The notes beneath the pieces are model-generated. The model had not been told where the DNA came from, did no database searches, and saw nothing but the letters and a program-made list of their open reading frames with translations. A stretch of DNA of 64,000 nt, from assembly GCF_040436345.1 (NCBI RefSeq), contig NC_133216.1, positions 3,639,533-3,703,532 of the forward strand, in the 5' to 3' direction. The DNA comes from Pagrus major. Its lineage: Eukaryota; Chordata; Actinopteri; Spariformes; Sparidae. Each line of letters starts with the position of its first letter. The stretch's first letter is position 1. This document shows, one piece after another, positions 49,151 to 58,958 of the stretch. Both the position numbers and the translations under genes were made by a program.

Positions 49151-51728
49151 TCTATATTAGAACATACCGTATTGTGTGTCCTATTAGTGTTTTGATATGG
49201 TTGATATGAAAAAAGTAATTTACAAAATCTAAACCTCAGGATATGCTCATAGCAGGAAACATAGTGGCTGCTAATCATTGATTTTTGGGGAAATAAACCT
49301 CTACTCTCCCATCACTCAGACCACAACAGAAAGTGATTTTTCTCTTTCAGCAGTCTCTCAATAACAAGCAAACCAACACAGAAAATGAAACTTACAATTT
49401 AATGCTCGATAACAAATTACCACACTGGGCTGCAGACGTAACAGGCAACCAAATGTGCAGGGTGATGTAGCTGGCTTACAATGATTATGGCCAACATGAT
49501 CATTCACAGCTTCAGCTTCTAGCTGTCACCTTGTAAGTCGATGTGGAAGCTGTTTTGCGTTCATGGAAGATGCCCAAACAGCAGCTGTGTTTGTCTCTCT
49601 CACTCTCTGAGGGACCCCTCAGGTCAGCTTGTATCAGACTAACAACATCCATCACATCATTAGCTCCACCCCCTGCTGGACACATCTGTCAACTGTCATC
49701 AGCAGTTCCTGATTGTCTCAGCCTAAATGACTCCTCTTCCCTACTGTGATCCAAACACAGGTTTCCAAAACAAGCTGACTTTAAAGAACAAAATCAGCTG
49801 CGATCGGTCTCTTTAACCTGAGTGGATTTTGGATGTTGCTGTTGTTCAGTCGTACTATGTGACTGCACCCTGAATGTGAACACAGTAAATCCTGCAGAGA
49901 AATTATAAAGAAAATAGGGTGGCATACAGTAATTTACCACATGTATAAATGTAACTTAAAATTTTTAATAAAAAGTGACAGGCCTATTTTGTGGCGATTG
50001 GCTACAACTGCTAGCAACAGGTGTCATTTAAACTTTCAGGTCCATTCTGCAGCCTCCAGAGTACCACAGATCCCTTCACTGTTAGTTTCTAGAGAGCAGG
50101 GAGGGGCGCAGAAAGCCTCTTAGAAGGAGGAGCGTAAAAGAAGAATATTGCCCTCATTTATGCACAGTGTCCTGTGCAATATGTGGTAATGCAAAAAAAA
50201 TAAACAGTAGCATGCTGCCTAATACTCATTCATCCAGACTCGATATGCCTTATGTCTATTATTAGCAGAGTTAGTACTTTTTCCATCTGTTTGACAGTAA
50301 GCAGCCAGATACTGAATGCATATGTAACAGATAACAATTTGGTTTATGAAACATCCATTTTATATAGCCTACATTAGTGAGAAAGAAAACCTGCCAGCCT
50401 GTTTTTCCTGTTTGACTCATTTAGTTTTTCTTACCACTATCGCATTTAACACTTATTTCATGAGTGTAAAACTGGATTAAGAGATTGACATTTTACCAAT
50501 CTTAACAAAATCATCACATATTCCATCCTTAAGGGGTCCATCTCCCACTTAGTTGTTAATTTGTTAGATGTTATACCATATTCCTAGAATATAGGATCGC
50601 AAAAATGGCAACTCCCCAATAAGCTAAACAACAGCAGGGCAAATTACCTGACACATGCATAACTTTCCAAACTAATCCACTACTAGAGATAGTCGATCTA
50701 CAACTGCAACTTTTGTCATATAATCTGTAGTTCACGGTGACACCCACTTCCTTCCTAACACAGGTATCCTTGCTGAATAACTCGCAGGGCATGATGTAGA
50801 GCTGGAGGCTGATTTTGATAAGGGTGCTGGGGTATGGTGTGTATGGGAGAGAGAAGAGTGACCCCTCCATACAGCTCTGGCATCCCAGGAATGTGTGGTG
50901 TGCCCAGCACTAATCACACAACCTTGCTGACTAACTAACTGCACGCAACATCTCTTTTCCACTCTCTCATGCACACACATGCACATATCTGCCAGCTGAC
51001 AGGAAAGAAAGGGGTGGGGGGCATTAAAGACCAGAGGATAAGGAGAAATGACTTGTGCAAAAGTGGGGTCAAGGAGGGGACAGAGCAACTTAATCAAACT
51101 TCAAGACAGACAATATCCTTTCATGCTACAGTCTGACCAGACAGGCTGAGACAACCCCATTCCGGTTTCCACGGCTAAAATGAAAGTTTAACATGGTCGT
51201 GACTAACAGGAACTGGCTAGACTTACCCGCACCTCAGCATTGTAATATCACTAATAGAGAAATGGGAGTGAAGACAGGTTGGCCTCCTTGTCTCGTAGCT
51301 TGTAGACAGTAAGAAAAGCCAATGTTACCAGAACCAGCTTGTCTCGTGGATTTGCCATTAAGCCGTGCACTGAGCTCAGGGTCTTAGCAAAGAAACACAG
51401 CCCTAACGTAAACTTAGCTTGGTTAGACAGCCACAGCCGCGGCTTTTAATTGTTGATCGACTTTCACAAGTGACTCATCAACTTGTAACTCGGCCATACC
51501 TTGAAGACTGCACGCTTTGCACCTCACTGTAAGGCATTCTTCACATAACACACAGAGACCAGACCGAATGAGGTGACTCTGGTCCCCTTAAACCCAGACT
51601 GGCCAGACTTGAAAGCAGCTAGCTAACGTTAGCCACTGTTAGCAACTAAACGGGCAGCTGAGACGCGCCACAAGCTAGCGCACATCACGCTTTAACTACA
51701 ATTATTGTGACCGAATGTGCGTACTCAC

Positions 51729-51930
51729 CCAGAAACTCCCAGGGGAAACGCTTCTCCGCCGCCACTGCGGTATGGAAATAAACTTTCCTCTTTTTAAAAA
51801 GGGCAGACGCGAACTAACTTTGGGCAAACTGTGTAACATTAGCCGAAGTCTCACTTTCCCGACGCCATGTTGAACGGGGGGAAATACTACATCCGGGAAA
51901 CTGCAGCAAAGCACCATGGCAACCGAGTCA
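51729..51930 (-). promoter_or_regulatory. pak4: Candidate pak4 distal promoter B and non-coding first exon
   Basis: On the minus strand the exon ends TTTCTGG|GTGAGTAC (exon end 51729). Upstream it carries AACATGGCGTCGG, a YY1-type initiator-proximal motif whose ATG opens a five-codon upstream ORF (MASGK). Further upstream are an ETS-type CCGGATG and an RFX-like GTTGCCATGG (about 51913-51922). The motif set is typical of housekeeping CpG promoters. No coding exon intervenes before pak4 on this strand, so an alternative pak4 first exon is the simplest reading. Confidence 0.5.
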
Positions 51931-51966
51931 GCGACGGGTCGCTGGACAGAAAGTGGAAAGAGGGCA

Positions 51967-52071
51967 GAGTTAGCATTTATGTAATGAGTTAGCATTTATG
52001 TAATGAGTTAGCATTTATGTAATGAGTTAGCATTTATGTAATGAGTTAGCATTTATGTAATGAGTTAGCAT
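51967..52071. repeat. 19-bp minisatellite, 5.5 copies
   Basis: The unit GAGTTAGCATTTATGTAAT is repeated five times perfectly, followed by a partial copy, immediately upstream of candidate promoter B. Perfect identity between units implies recent expansion. Confidence 0.95.
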
Positions 52072-52215
52072 CAGGTCGCAAAGCACAAACACTAAATATG
52101 CTCTACATGTACTTTATATTTATGTTCAAGCATAGAAACTATACGCTTTACAATATAAAACACTGGTTACAGAACAGTGTAATCACTCTTGCATTGTACT
52201 ATTGTACAACAACTA

Positions 52216-53412
52216 CTATTGTTGTTGTTGTTTACTCGTTGTTGCAATGTGATTTTACACCGCTTTGATCTATAAATAAAGTCATAATTCAATATCCCTG
52301 TTTCAGTGATTTTATAACGAGGATTAGGAAATCAGTGCAGAAAATAATGCGTTTAAAGTGTTTCCACGTCACATTAGATAGCAATCATATAACACATACT
52401 GAGAAATTAGTAAGTGCTATGAGAGGTGGGTAATAACGATTTACATTTACTTCATTACATTTACTTAAGTAACTTTTTGGATAACTTGTACTTTTAAGAG
52501 CATAATTATGAATACAATAATGCAGTATATATAGAACTGTAGGCGAACTGTAACAGATTGTCTTTACATTCTGCATAACATTCTCTGTGTTTGCCAGGTG
52601 CATGTACAGTGAATTTAGTCAATATCACTGTGTCACTGTGCAGTGACTGCACCCTGTAACTCTGGATTGGGAGGGGTTACATTCTCTGTCTTTTCAGCAT
52701 TAATAGTAGAGGAAACCAGGTGCATGTACAGTGAATTTGGTCAATATCACTGTGTCACTGTGCAGTGACTGCACCCTGTAACTCTGGATTGGGAGGGGTT
52801 ACATTCTCTGTCTTTTCAGCATTAATAGTAGAGGAAACCAGGTGCATGTACAGTGAATTTGGTCAATATCACTCCTTGCAATACGGACTTACAGGGTGCA
52901 GTCACTTTTCGGCAGGCCCTGCCGAAAAGTGACTGCACCCTGTAACTCTGGATTGGGAGGGGTTACATTCTCTGTCTTTTCAGCATTAATAGTAGAGGAA
53001 ACTGTAACTCTGTATTGCAAGGAGTGATATTGACCAAATTCACTGTACATGCACCTGGCAAACACAGAGAATGTTATGCAGAATGTAAAGGCAATCCGTT
53101 ACAGTCAGCCTACAGTTCTATATATACTGCATTATTGTATTCATAATTATGCTCTTAAAAGTACAAGTTATCCAAAAAGTTACTTAAGTAAATGTAATGA
53201 AGTAAATGTAAATCGTTATTACCCACCTCTCATAGCACTTACTAATTCCTCATTATTTGTTATGTAATTAATGTGACGTGGAAACACTCCTGCATTCTTT
53301 TCTGCATTGATTTCCTAATCCTCGTTATAAAATTACTGAATTATGACTTCATTTATAGATCAAAGCGGTGTAAAATCACATTGCAACAACGATAACAACA
53401 ACAACAACAATA
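52216..53412. mobile_element. Fold-back element with ~400-bp inverted arms
   Basis: The left arm (about 52216-52630) and right arm (about 53003-53412) are reverse complements over roughly 400 bp with about 10% divergence. Both outer ends carry GTTGTTGTTGTT then GTTGCAATGTGATTTTACAC. The core holds 122-bp tandem units starting at 52594, 52716 and 52838, a perfect 53-bp palindrome at 52891-52943, and a partial unit after it. There is no transposase. This is the architecture of a fold-back or long-TIR non-autonomous DNA element. Identical open frames in the two arms are consequences of the inversion, not genes. Confidence 0.8.
52594..53001. repeat. 122-bp tandem units inside the fold-back element
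   Basis: The units start CCAGGTGCATGTACAGTGAA and include TGTGTCACTGTGCAGTGACT and GGATTGGGAGGGGTTACATT. Two full units are near-identical, a third is truncated at the palindrome, and its remainder follows the palindrome. Confidence 0.9.
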
Positions 53413-53429
53413 AAAGTGGCAAGGTAAAG

Positions 53430-54120
53430 CATCTACCCCCATCAATTGTTGACAACTAGCCTACATTATGGAAACATCAGGTTACTTTGTTTATCTGCGC
53501 CGTTCTTTTTCCGTAGCCTTTTCACTTGGGCTACAGGACTGCACAGTAAAGAAAACATTTCTCTCGGTGCTGCTCTGCCAGCTGACCCGTAGTAGACCTA
53601 CGCCCACTTCCTCTGAACTGATGCGCGTTCCCGTCGGGGGCAGTCGTTTTTCGGCAAGCAGTCTCTTCTCGGCACTACACCCCACCTGTCTAGTAAGCTA
53701 GCAAGCTTAACAACTGATATCAAATTAAGTTAGCTGGAGCAACAGCATTATTCTGAATCGACCAACTAGGCTCCATGCTGCTGATGTAAACAAACACAGA
53801 TACAGAAACTAAACGTTGGTAGTTATTAATCCTTAGCTTATCATCTTGTCCTGGGATTGAGTATGACTATCCACGTCCCTGTCTGTAGGTAAAACCATGA
53901 AAACAAGAAGCAAACAAGTTCACATCCAGTTGTATTACATCATAGGCTGCTATGTTAATAAAGTGTACTGATGCAAGGATTATGCAAGGTGTGCACCAAC
54001 AGACATTCACTATTTCAAATGAAAAACCGTTCATTTAAAATGTTATTTAAGTTTGAATATTTTGTACAAAGTTGCACATTCAGAGTGTGACCTTCTGGCT
54101 TTAACACTCTTTAACACTCA
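53430..54120. other. Intergenic stretch, nothing recognised
   Basis: Between the fold-back element and the broken coding-like region. An open frame of 77 codons at 53468-53701 has no family resemblance and no splice context. Confidence 0.5.
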
Positions 54121-54264
54121 CTAACACAAGAAGGTTAAAGAGGATCAGAGGTCAGAATCTGCCTGGGGATCTTTTCCATCTAATCAATTTGTTTTTAGGT
54201 CCCATGATAGATTGACCCTGCACCCCACATACGCTCACAGAGCCAATCTGCTGTACAGTGTCAA

Positions 54265-55473
54265 GTGCTGCGCTACATAACAGCAAACTACAGATTAGTA
54301 GAGTACCATGAGCGACTGGCATCCAGCTGTACTGACGCAAGAAGACAATCATTTATCTTCCTCAGGCAGAAGGACCACACTCGGATCAGCAGTGGACTAA
54401 AACTTGACTATATGAGTTCCTCCACAAAGTGTCAGGTTTTTATTCTACCATCACTAATTAAACAGCACTGTCACAGCTGGAGAGTGGTCAGGACTGGTTG
54501 GTGACTGACCAGAGGAGATGAACGGACCACCCTACTGACCTCTGAGAGCAGATATTTTGGACTTCTACTGAAGGTCATGCATGGAGTAGACGTGGAGCTG
54601 GTGGATCATCGTGAAATCCTCCCTCTGGTATATGCTGCAGCGCTGTGGAGTGGTTCCTTGTGCAGGAGCTGAGGAAGAGCAGAGAGATCAAGCAGATGTT
54701 GTTGCCCAGTGAAGATGAGCAGGAGCAGTGGCTTCTCAGTCCGTAAGATGGGTTGATCAGACAAAGATGCAACCAGGACGAGCCCTCTGAAGCTGGGGAG
54801 GAGAGAGGAACAGTTCAGTATCAGTTTCAAGTCATCCCAACCCGCTGCTTCTCTGCCAGTTTAGGCCTGGGAGGAGGACAAGAACTGCAACAGCATGCTT
54901 ACCATCCTGAAGAAAAAGCGTTCTACAGGAAGCGACGCCAAGCAGCCACCGGACTCTCAACTAGGCTGGAGAGTCAGAACAGTCTGGAGAAGGTGGCTCT
55001 CTGTTTGGCTGCAGAGGAAAAACACCTCTAAAACTTCTCCAAACCAATCCCAAACAAACAAACCTCTCAGTGGTTTCTGGAGATGGTTGTCCTTCAGACA
55101 GCTGCTGCTCCAGTCCAGATCAGAACATCCTTACCTTGTGGTCAGTGAGAACCTGCACATTTGTCAGTCTGCTGTTGAATCTCTGCAGCCGTGCTTCATG
55201 TCCAGCCCCTTGGTGCTCAGGAACAAATGTTTCCTGGAGGATGGAGAGCTTATTATGTTGTCACATAAGGACAGAGCTGTTGGGGGACCTTTCTTAGAGA
55301 CCAGACAAAGCCCTGTCAGGGCACCAGGCTCCTGTAAGATGTTCAGGGCGTTTCATCGTTACACCGCTCCTGAGCTGACACTTGATTTTAGGGAGGAATC
55401 AGACTCTGACATGGAGGAGCTGCTGCTTGAGGATGAAGCTGACAATGATGGCGAGGGTGCTGACACAGACTGA
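54265..55473 (+). pseudogene. Decayed coding-like sequence of unknown family
   Basis: Protein-like segments follow one another on the plus strand but in different frames. One is RYFGLLLKVMHGVDVELVDH leading to LPLVYAAALWSGSL (about 54550-54660). Another is QELRKSREIKQMLLPSEDEQ (about 54664-54730). Next come VQYQFQVIPTRCF and EKAFYRKRRQAATGLSTRLE (about 54800-55031), and then FLEDGELIMLSHKDRAVGGP with an acidic end ESDSDMEELLLEDEADNDGE and stop at 55471-55473. Shifts occur near 54660, 54740 and 55030. No intron-sized gaps or splice sites explain them, so a frameshifted retrocopy or dead gene is likely. I do not recognise the parent. The terminal 192-codon frame could still be a separate intact exon. 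Confidence 0.35.
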
Positions 55474-55479
55474 GCATTA

Positions 55480-56490
55480 GTGTAATGAGGAAATTGGAGT
55501 GACTGTTTTATAAAGCCTGTAGAAAGAACAAAGTCAAAGGAATAAAATCTAGTCAAGTCATAAAGTCATAATTTATTAGGTGAGTATTGTTACCGCTAAC
55601 ACCACGTTAGATATCATGTTAATGGGTAAAAACAACTCAACAACGCCCCCCTTCCATGCTTTGTTTGCCTTTGTAGGTCAGCAGGACAGCTGTTATTTTA
55701 TTGACTGTTCCCTGGTTAACTGAGTCAATACAGTGTCAGTCATTGTGAAATAGTGCTGCCTTTTATATTTTTCTTTCATTTGTTTTTTCTCTATTTAAAA
55801 CAAGCCACTTCACAAAAAAACAGGTTGTGTATACAGAACCATCATTCTGAAAGACAGCGGCTCATACAAGCTTCATACAGATTTTAAGAAGATAAGAAAC
55901 TGTTATAGCTCTGAATACCATGTGACAAACTGCAATACAAATCTGTTTAATGACTTTACTGTAAATCTGTTGTTACTATACATCCACAAAGTAACGTGAT
56001 GTTCTTTGAAATGAGTTTATTTATTCATCTATATTCACATTCAATAATTGTTATGACCAAAAAAATGTAATGTCTATTTGCCATTAAATACAGCTGCTGA
56101 TCTGCCGAACCATTTTTTGGTGAATTTTACATCCACATTGCCATGGCCAACAGCCATTTGCGGTAAACAGACGTCTGGTTTTCTCCATTTTGGCAGACAA
56201 GAAATGCTCTTATATTTAGTTTATTAGTTTGTTTTCTCCTGGTAGTATCTCATGACTATGTCAAAATCTAAACAGAACATTTCTTGTGCATCTTTAGTGC
56301 ATCTTACACTGTGTTTAATGTGCACATTTAACTTATCTTACCTTTTATTTACTGAAATCATTCTAATGTTCTGCTTTAATGTAGCATTTGAAGCCCCTTT
56401 CCAAAACTCGATTGTACGGTTGACAAACTGATGATAAAACCAAAAAGAATTTTGAAGAACTTTATTTTTTTCCAGATTTTCAATACTTCC
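55480..56490. other. Intergenic stretch, A/T-rich, nothing recognised
   Basis: No coding, RNA or named repeat feature is supported. Its right end lies just beyond the polyadenylation signals of the next minus-strand unit. Confidence 0.55.
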
Positions 56491-56694
56491 TATTTGTGGC
56501 TTTTATTTTGAATGCGTCAGTATTTCTGGTCCTCGCTGAGTGCCGCCATCTTGATGCAGCTGCGTCTCTGGTGGAGGTTTGTTGTGTGTTGAGGACGCGG
56601 CGGGCCGGCGGGGCGGAGCTACACACAGCGGGGTGAGAGATGTTCCCAAATGGAAGAAGAAAGCTGACTTCACTGAAACTTCACTGACACTGTC
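56490..56694 (-). other. Terminal exon of the minus-strand unit, GC-rich, with YY1 site
   Basis: The acceptor is at 56695 and the AATAAA at 56502-56507 (plus-strand coordinates). The exon is unusually CpG-rich (GGGCCGGCGGGGCGG, about 56602-56616) and contains a perfect YY1 motif CAAGATGGCGGC (56542-56553, minus sense) whose ATG opens a 10-codon frame ending TGA. It could therefore also act as a separate promoter. Confidence 0.4.
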
Positions 56695-58444
56695 CTGAAA
56701 GACAACAACAGAGGAGACAGAAGAGACTAATGTAAACAGAACAAACAAAATAAATAAATAAAACAAAACTAATATAATCACTGAGTGCAGTTTTTAGCTA
56801 TTAAAACAAAACTATTAAAAGGGATAAAAGACTATATCATGAAATACAAGTGGAAAAAAATACTTAGTGGTGAAATTTAAATGTATTGTACTGAACTGTA
56901 CTTAAGTACAACTTTGAGGTACTGAGTATTTCTACTTAACACTACTATATACTGTTACCCTACATATCTGAGGGAAATATTGTACTTTTTACTCAACTAA
57001 ATTCATTTGATTCAGATTTAAAATATTATTAACAAATGAATAATGATATTAATGGATTAACCTGGCAGTTTGTAAACTTGTTAAAATACACCTCAGTGCA
57101 TCAATAACAGTAATCTGGTCATTTAATACATATGACTCTGAAATGGACCATTCTGCATGATGAATACTTTTTGTACTTTGTGTATTTTTATTCTCATAGG
57201 TTTGATCTTTTACTGTTGAAGGCAGGATCTTTAATTGTAACAGAGTATGTGTGAGCTGTGCTATTGATCATTTTACTTCAGTAAGTGTGAGTAATTCTCC
57301 CAATGATCCGACCGAGGTGCAGCAACAGAGGAAAAAACATGACTTCATAATATGAAATCTAAAGAGGCCGGTGTGAGGATTTACCTTCAGACTGCTTTGT
57401 AAATTTTACTCTTACGGTCTTAATCTCTATTTGTATGAGCCATGTGTACTTCTATCTGGATGCTTTAGTATCTGATTTTATATTATTTTTCAATCCTGTC
57501 CTTAGTATATTGCTTTTTTTTTTTTTTAAAGGCTATTGAGCTTTGTTTGAATGCTCTGACTCATTTGTTTCTACACGTATTGTTATTATTAAAAACAACC
57601 TGAACAAACCTGCACCAGATGATAAGAAATAAGCTTAATGGTACCAGTTTAACCTCAAAGACTTCGGAGAAAGAAAGACTGTCTTTTAGGAAATTTAAGC
57701 CCAAAGTGTGACTCAGAGCTGAGTGCTGTATTTCCAGCATGACAGCAGTGACACCTGCTGGCCAGAGGAAGCAACTGACAATAGAAAAAGGCATCTGATC
57801 TGTGTGCTTTAAATATGTACTTTGAATTCTTACAAAGACAAATAAATATTTAAATACCAAATTAAAATGTCTTTAATCATTTTCCCCATTTAAATTTCTT
57901 AGATAAAGTAGTTAAAATGAGCTCAACCTTAAACATCTACAGCAGGAAGATGACACACACGTGAACGCAGCAGTAATATTAATCATCAGATATAAAAACA
58001 CTAAGCGACCATTTTACAGCATGAGTGCTTTTACTTTTCATACTTTAAGTACAATTTGCTGATAATACTTACATACTTTTACTTAAGTTGGGTTTTGAAT
58101 GCCAAAACCTTAGCTTGTAGTGGATTATGTTCACACAGTGTGGTATAAGTACTCTCACTTAATCAAAGAATGTGAATATAGATCAATATTTAGTATAATT
58201 TACCATTCCGACAGTTTTAATACTTACTAGTTGTTGTTGTCATGTAGTGAACGCGGCACTTGTGTTAGCATCTCCAGTCGAGCCTTCCTGCTAACGTTAG
58301 CTAGGCTGACGCTGTTAGCATCGCTAGTGCTAAGCTAACACAAGCAGCGCCCGCTTCTTACTGCTGGTCAGGAATGTTGTCATCATAAGTGGCCGACGTG
58401 AAAACGTTATTCATCTTCGGTGGTTTTTGCCACAAACTTTCCAT
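56670..58444 (-). CDS. Possible two-exon small protein, unrecognised
   Basis: The first exon has ATG at 58444-58442 in a good promoter context and encodes MESLWQKPPKMNNVFTSATY then DDNIPDQ, ending CAGCA|GTAAGA at 58362 (phase 2). The next plausible acceptor is TTGTTGTCTTTCAG at 56695, followed by GACAGTGTC. This adds QTVSVKFQ and a TGA at 56672-56670, giving 35 residues. Using a second AG five bases on would instead continue a frame of about 65 further residues. Polyadenylation hexamers (AATAAA, minus strand) lie at 56502-56507 and near 56460. The family is not recognised. A missed middle exon or a non-coding RNA are real alternatives. Confidence 0.35.
56835..58200. repeat. Dispersed fish repeat (TACTTAAGTA family), split copy
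   Basis: Two blocks at about 56835-57310 and 58015-58200 belong to one familiar percomorph repeat. The first includes GGAAATATTGTACTTTTTAC and the second CTTTAAGTACAATTTGCTGA and TGATAATACTTACATACTTT. About 700 bp of unrelated sequence lies between them, either an insertion or a separate arrival. All of it lies in the intron of the minus-strand unit. Confidence 0.6.
58362..58444 (-). CDS. First coding exon of the minus-strand unit
   Basis: 27 codons plus two bases between an ATG next to an E2F/CRE promoter and a consensus donor GTAAGA. The reading starts MESLWQKPPKMNN. A second in-frame Met at residue 11 could serve as an alternative start. The family is unknown. Confidence 0.5.
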
Positions 58445-58905
58445 TTTCTCCTCCCGCGTCCTCCGTCTACCTGCAGCTCTTTACGTCATTTTCGCGCGGT
58501 TTGTTTTGCTAGTTTTAACTGAATCATTTCTGCACATGCGCAGTAAGATGGGATAGTCCAATGTGGTGGAGACTGAAGGGGGGGGGGGGGGGGGGATCCT
58601 GATATTATGATGTCATTCTACCGCGGATTATTAAAAAAAAAAAAAACGTAATTAATTAGTCATACGACTATTCGTTAGTCGTAATTAAAAGTCAAGGAAA
58701 ACTTTCTTAATCATCAGTTTATGAGACGTGTGGCGCCAAAGACAATTAACGTTGCCTAATAGTCATAATTAGCAGTATTAACAGTCACTCAGGTGCTGTC
58801 GTAAAGTAAGCCCCGCCCACAGGCTCAGTGGCAACAACGGGCGGTTCGCGCCAAAATTTCAATCTCTGGGTTTACGGCAGACAATTGGCGCCAAAAATGT
58901 AAATA
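58445..58905. promoter_or_regulatory. Divergent promoter with four E2F-type sites
   Basis: Lies between the start of the minus-strand exon (58444) and the first exon of the plus-strand unit (about 58870-58958). E2F-type sites are TTTTCGCGCGG (58489-58499), TGGCGCCAAA (58731-58740), GCGCCAAAA (58848-58856) and TTGGCGCCAAAAA (58885-58897). It also has TTACGTCA, a CRE variant (58481-58488), and GCCCCGCCCA (about 58810). Such a cluster is typical of S-phase and mitotic genes; activity is inferred. Confidence 0.7.
58578..58595. repeat. Poly-G run of 18
   Basis: An uninterrupted run of 18 G between the two divergent starts, followed within 40 bases by a 14-A run. It can form G-quadruplex and is a hard spot for sequencing, so its length may be uncertain. 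Confidence 0.95.
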
Positions 58906-58958
58906 CCAAAATGGCCGCTGTGCCGGCGGATCCAGCGGTGCCTGTCTGAGGACCTGAG
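58870..58958 (+). other. Non-coding first exon of the plus-strand unit, with uORF
   Basis: Ends at a strong donor, CCTGAG|GTGAGTAA (58958). Contains ATGGCCGCTG in a YY1-like context (58911), opening a 12-codon frame, MAAVPADPAVPV, closed by TGA before the donor. Thus it is probably a 5' UTR exon with an upstream ORF. The transcription start is not fixed. Confidence 0.55.

Larger units (their letters stand above)
44966..51728 (-). other. Upstream pak4 5' region between the two candidate first exons
   Basis: No coding exon is supported on the minus strand. It contains a tandem duplication at 48089-48291 and an ATTAATCG-type repeat at 48855-49150. An exon-like plus-strand stretch at 48058-48399 is discussed in findings. 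Confidence 0.5.

Noticed and set aside
52385..53267. Two almost identical 72-residue open frames on opposite strands
   Set aside because: They lie in the inverted arms of the fold-back element and their identity follows from the inversion, not from protein conservation.
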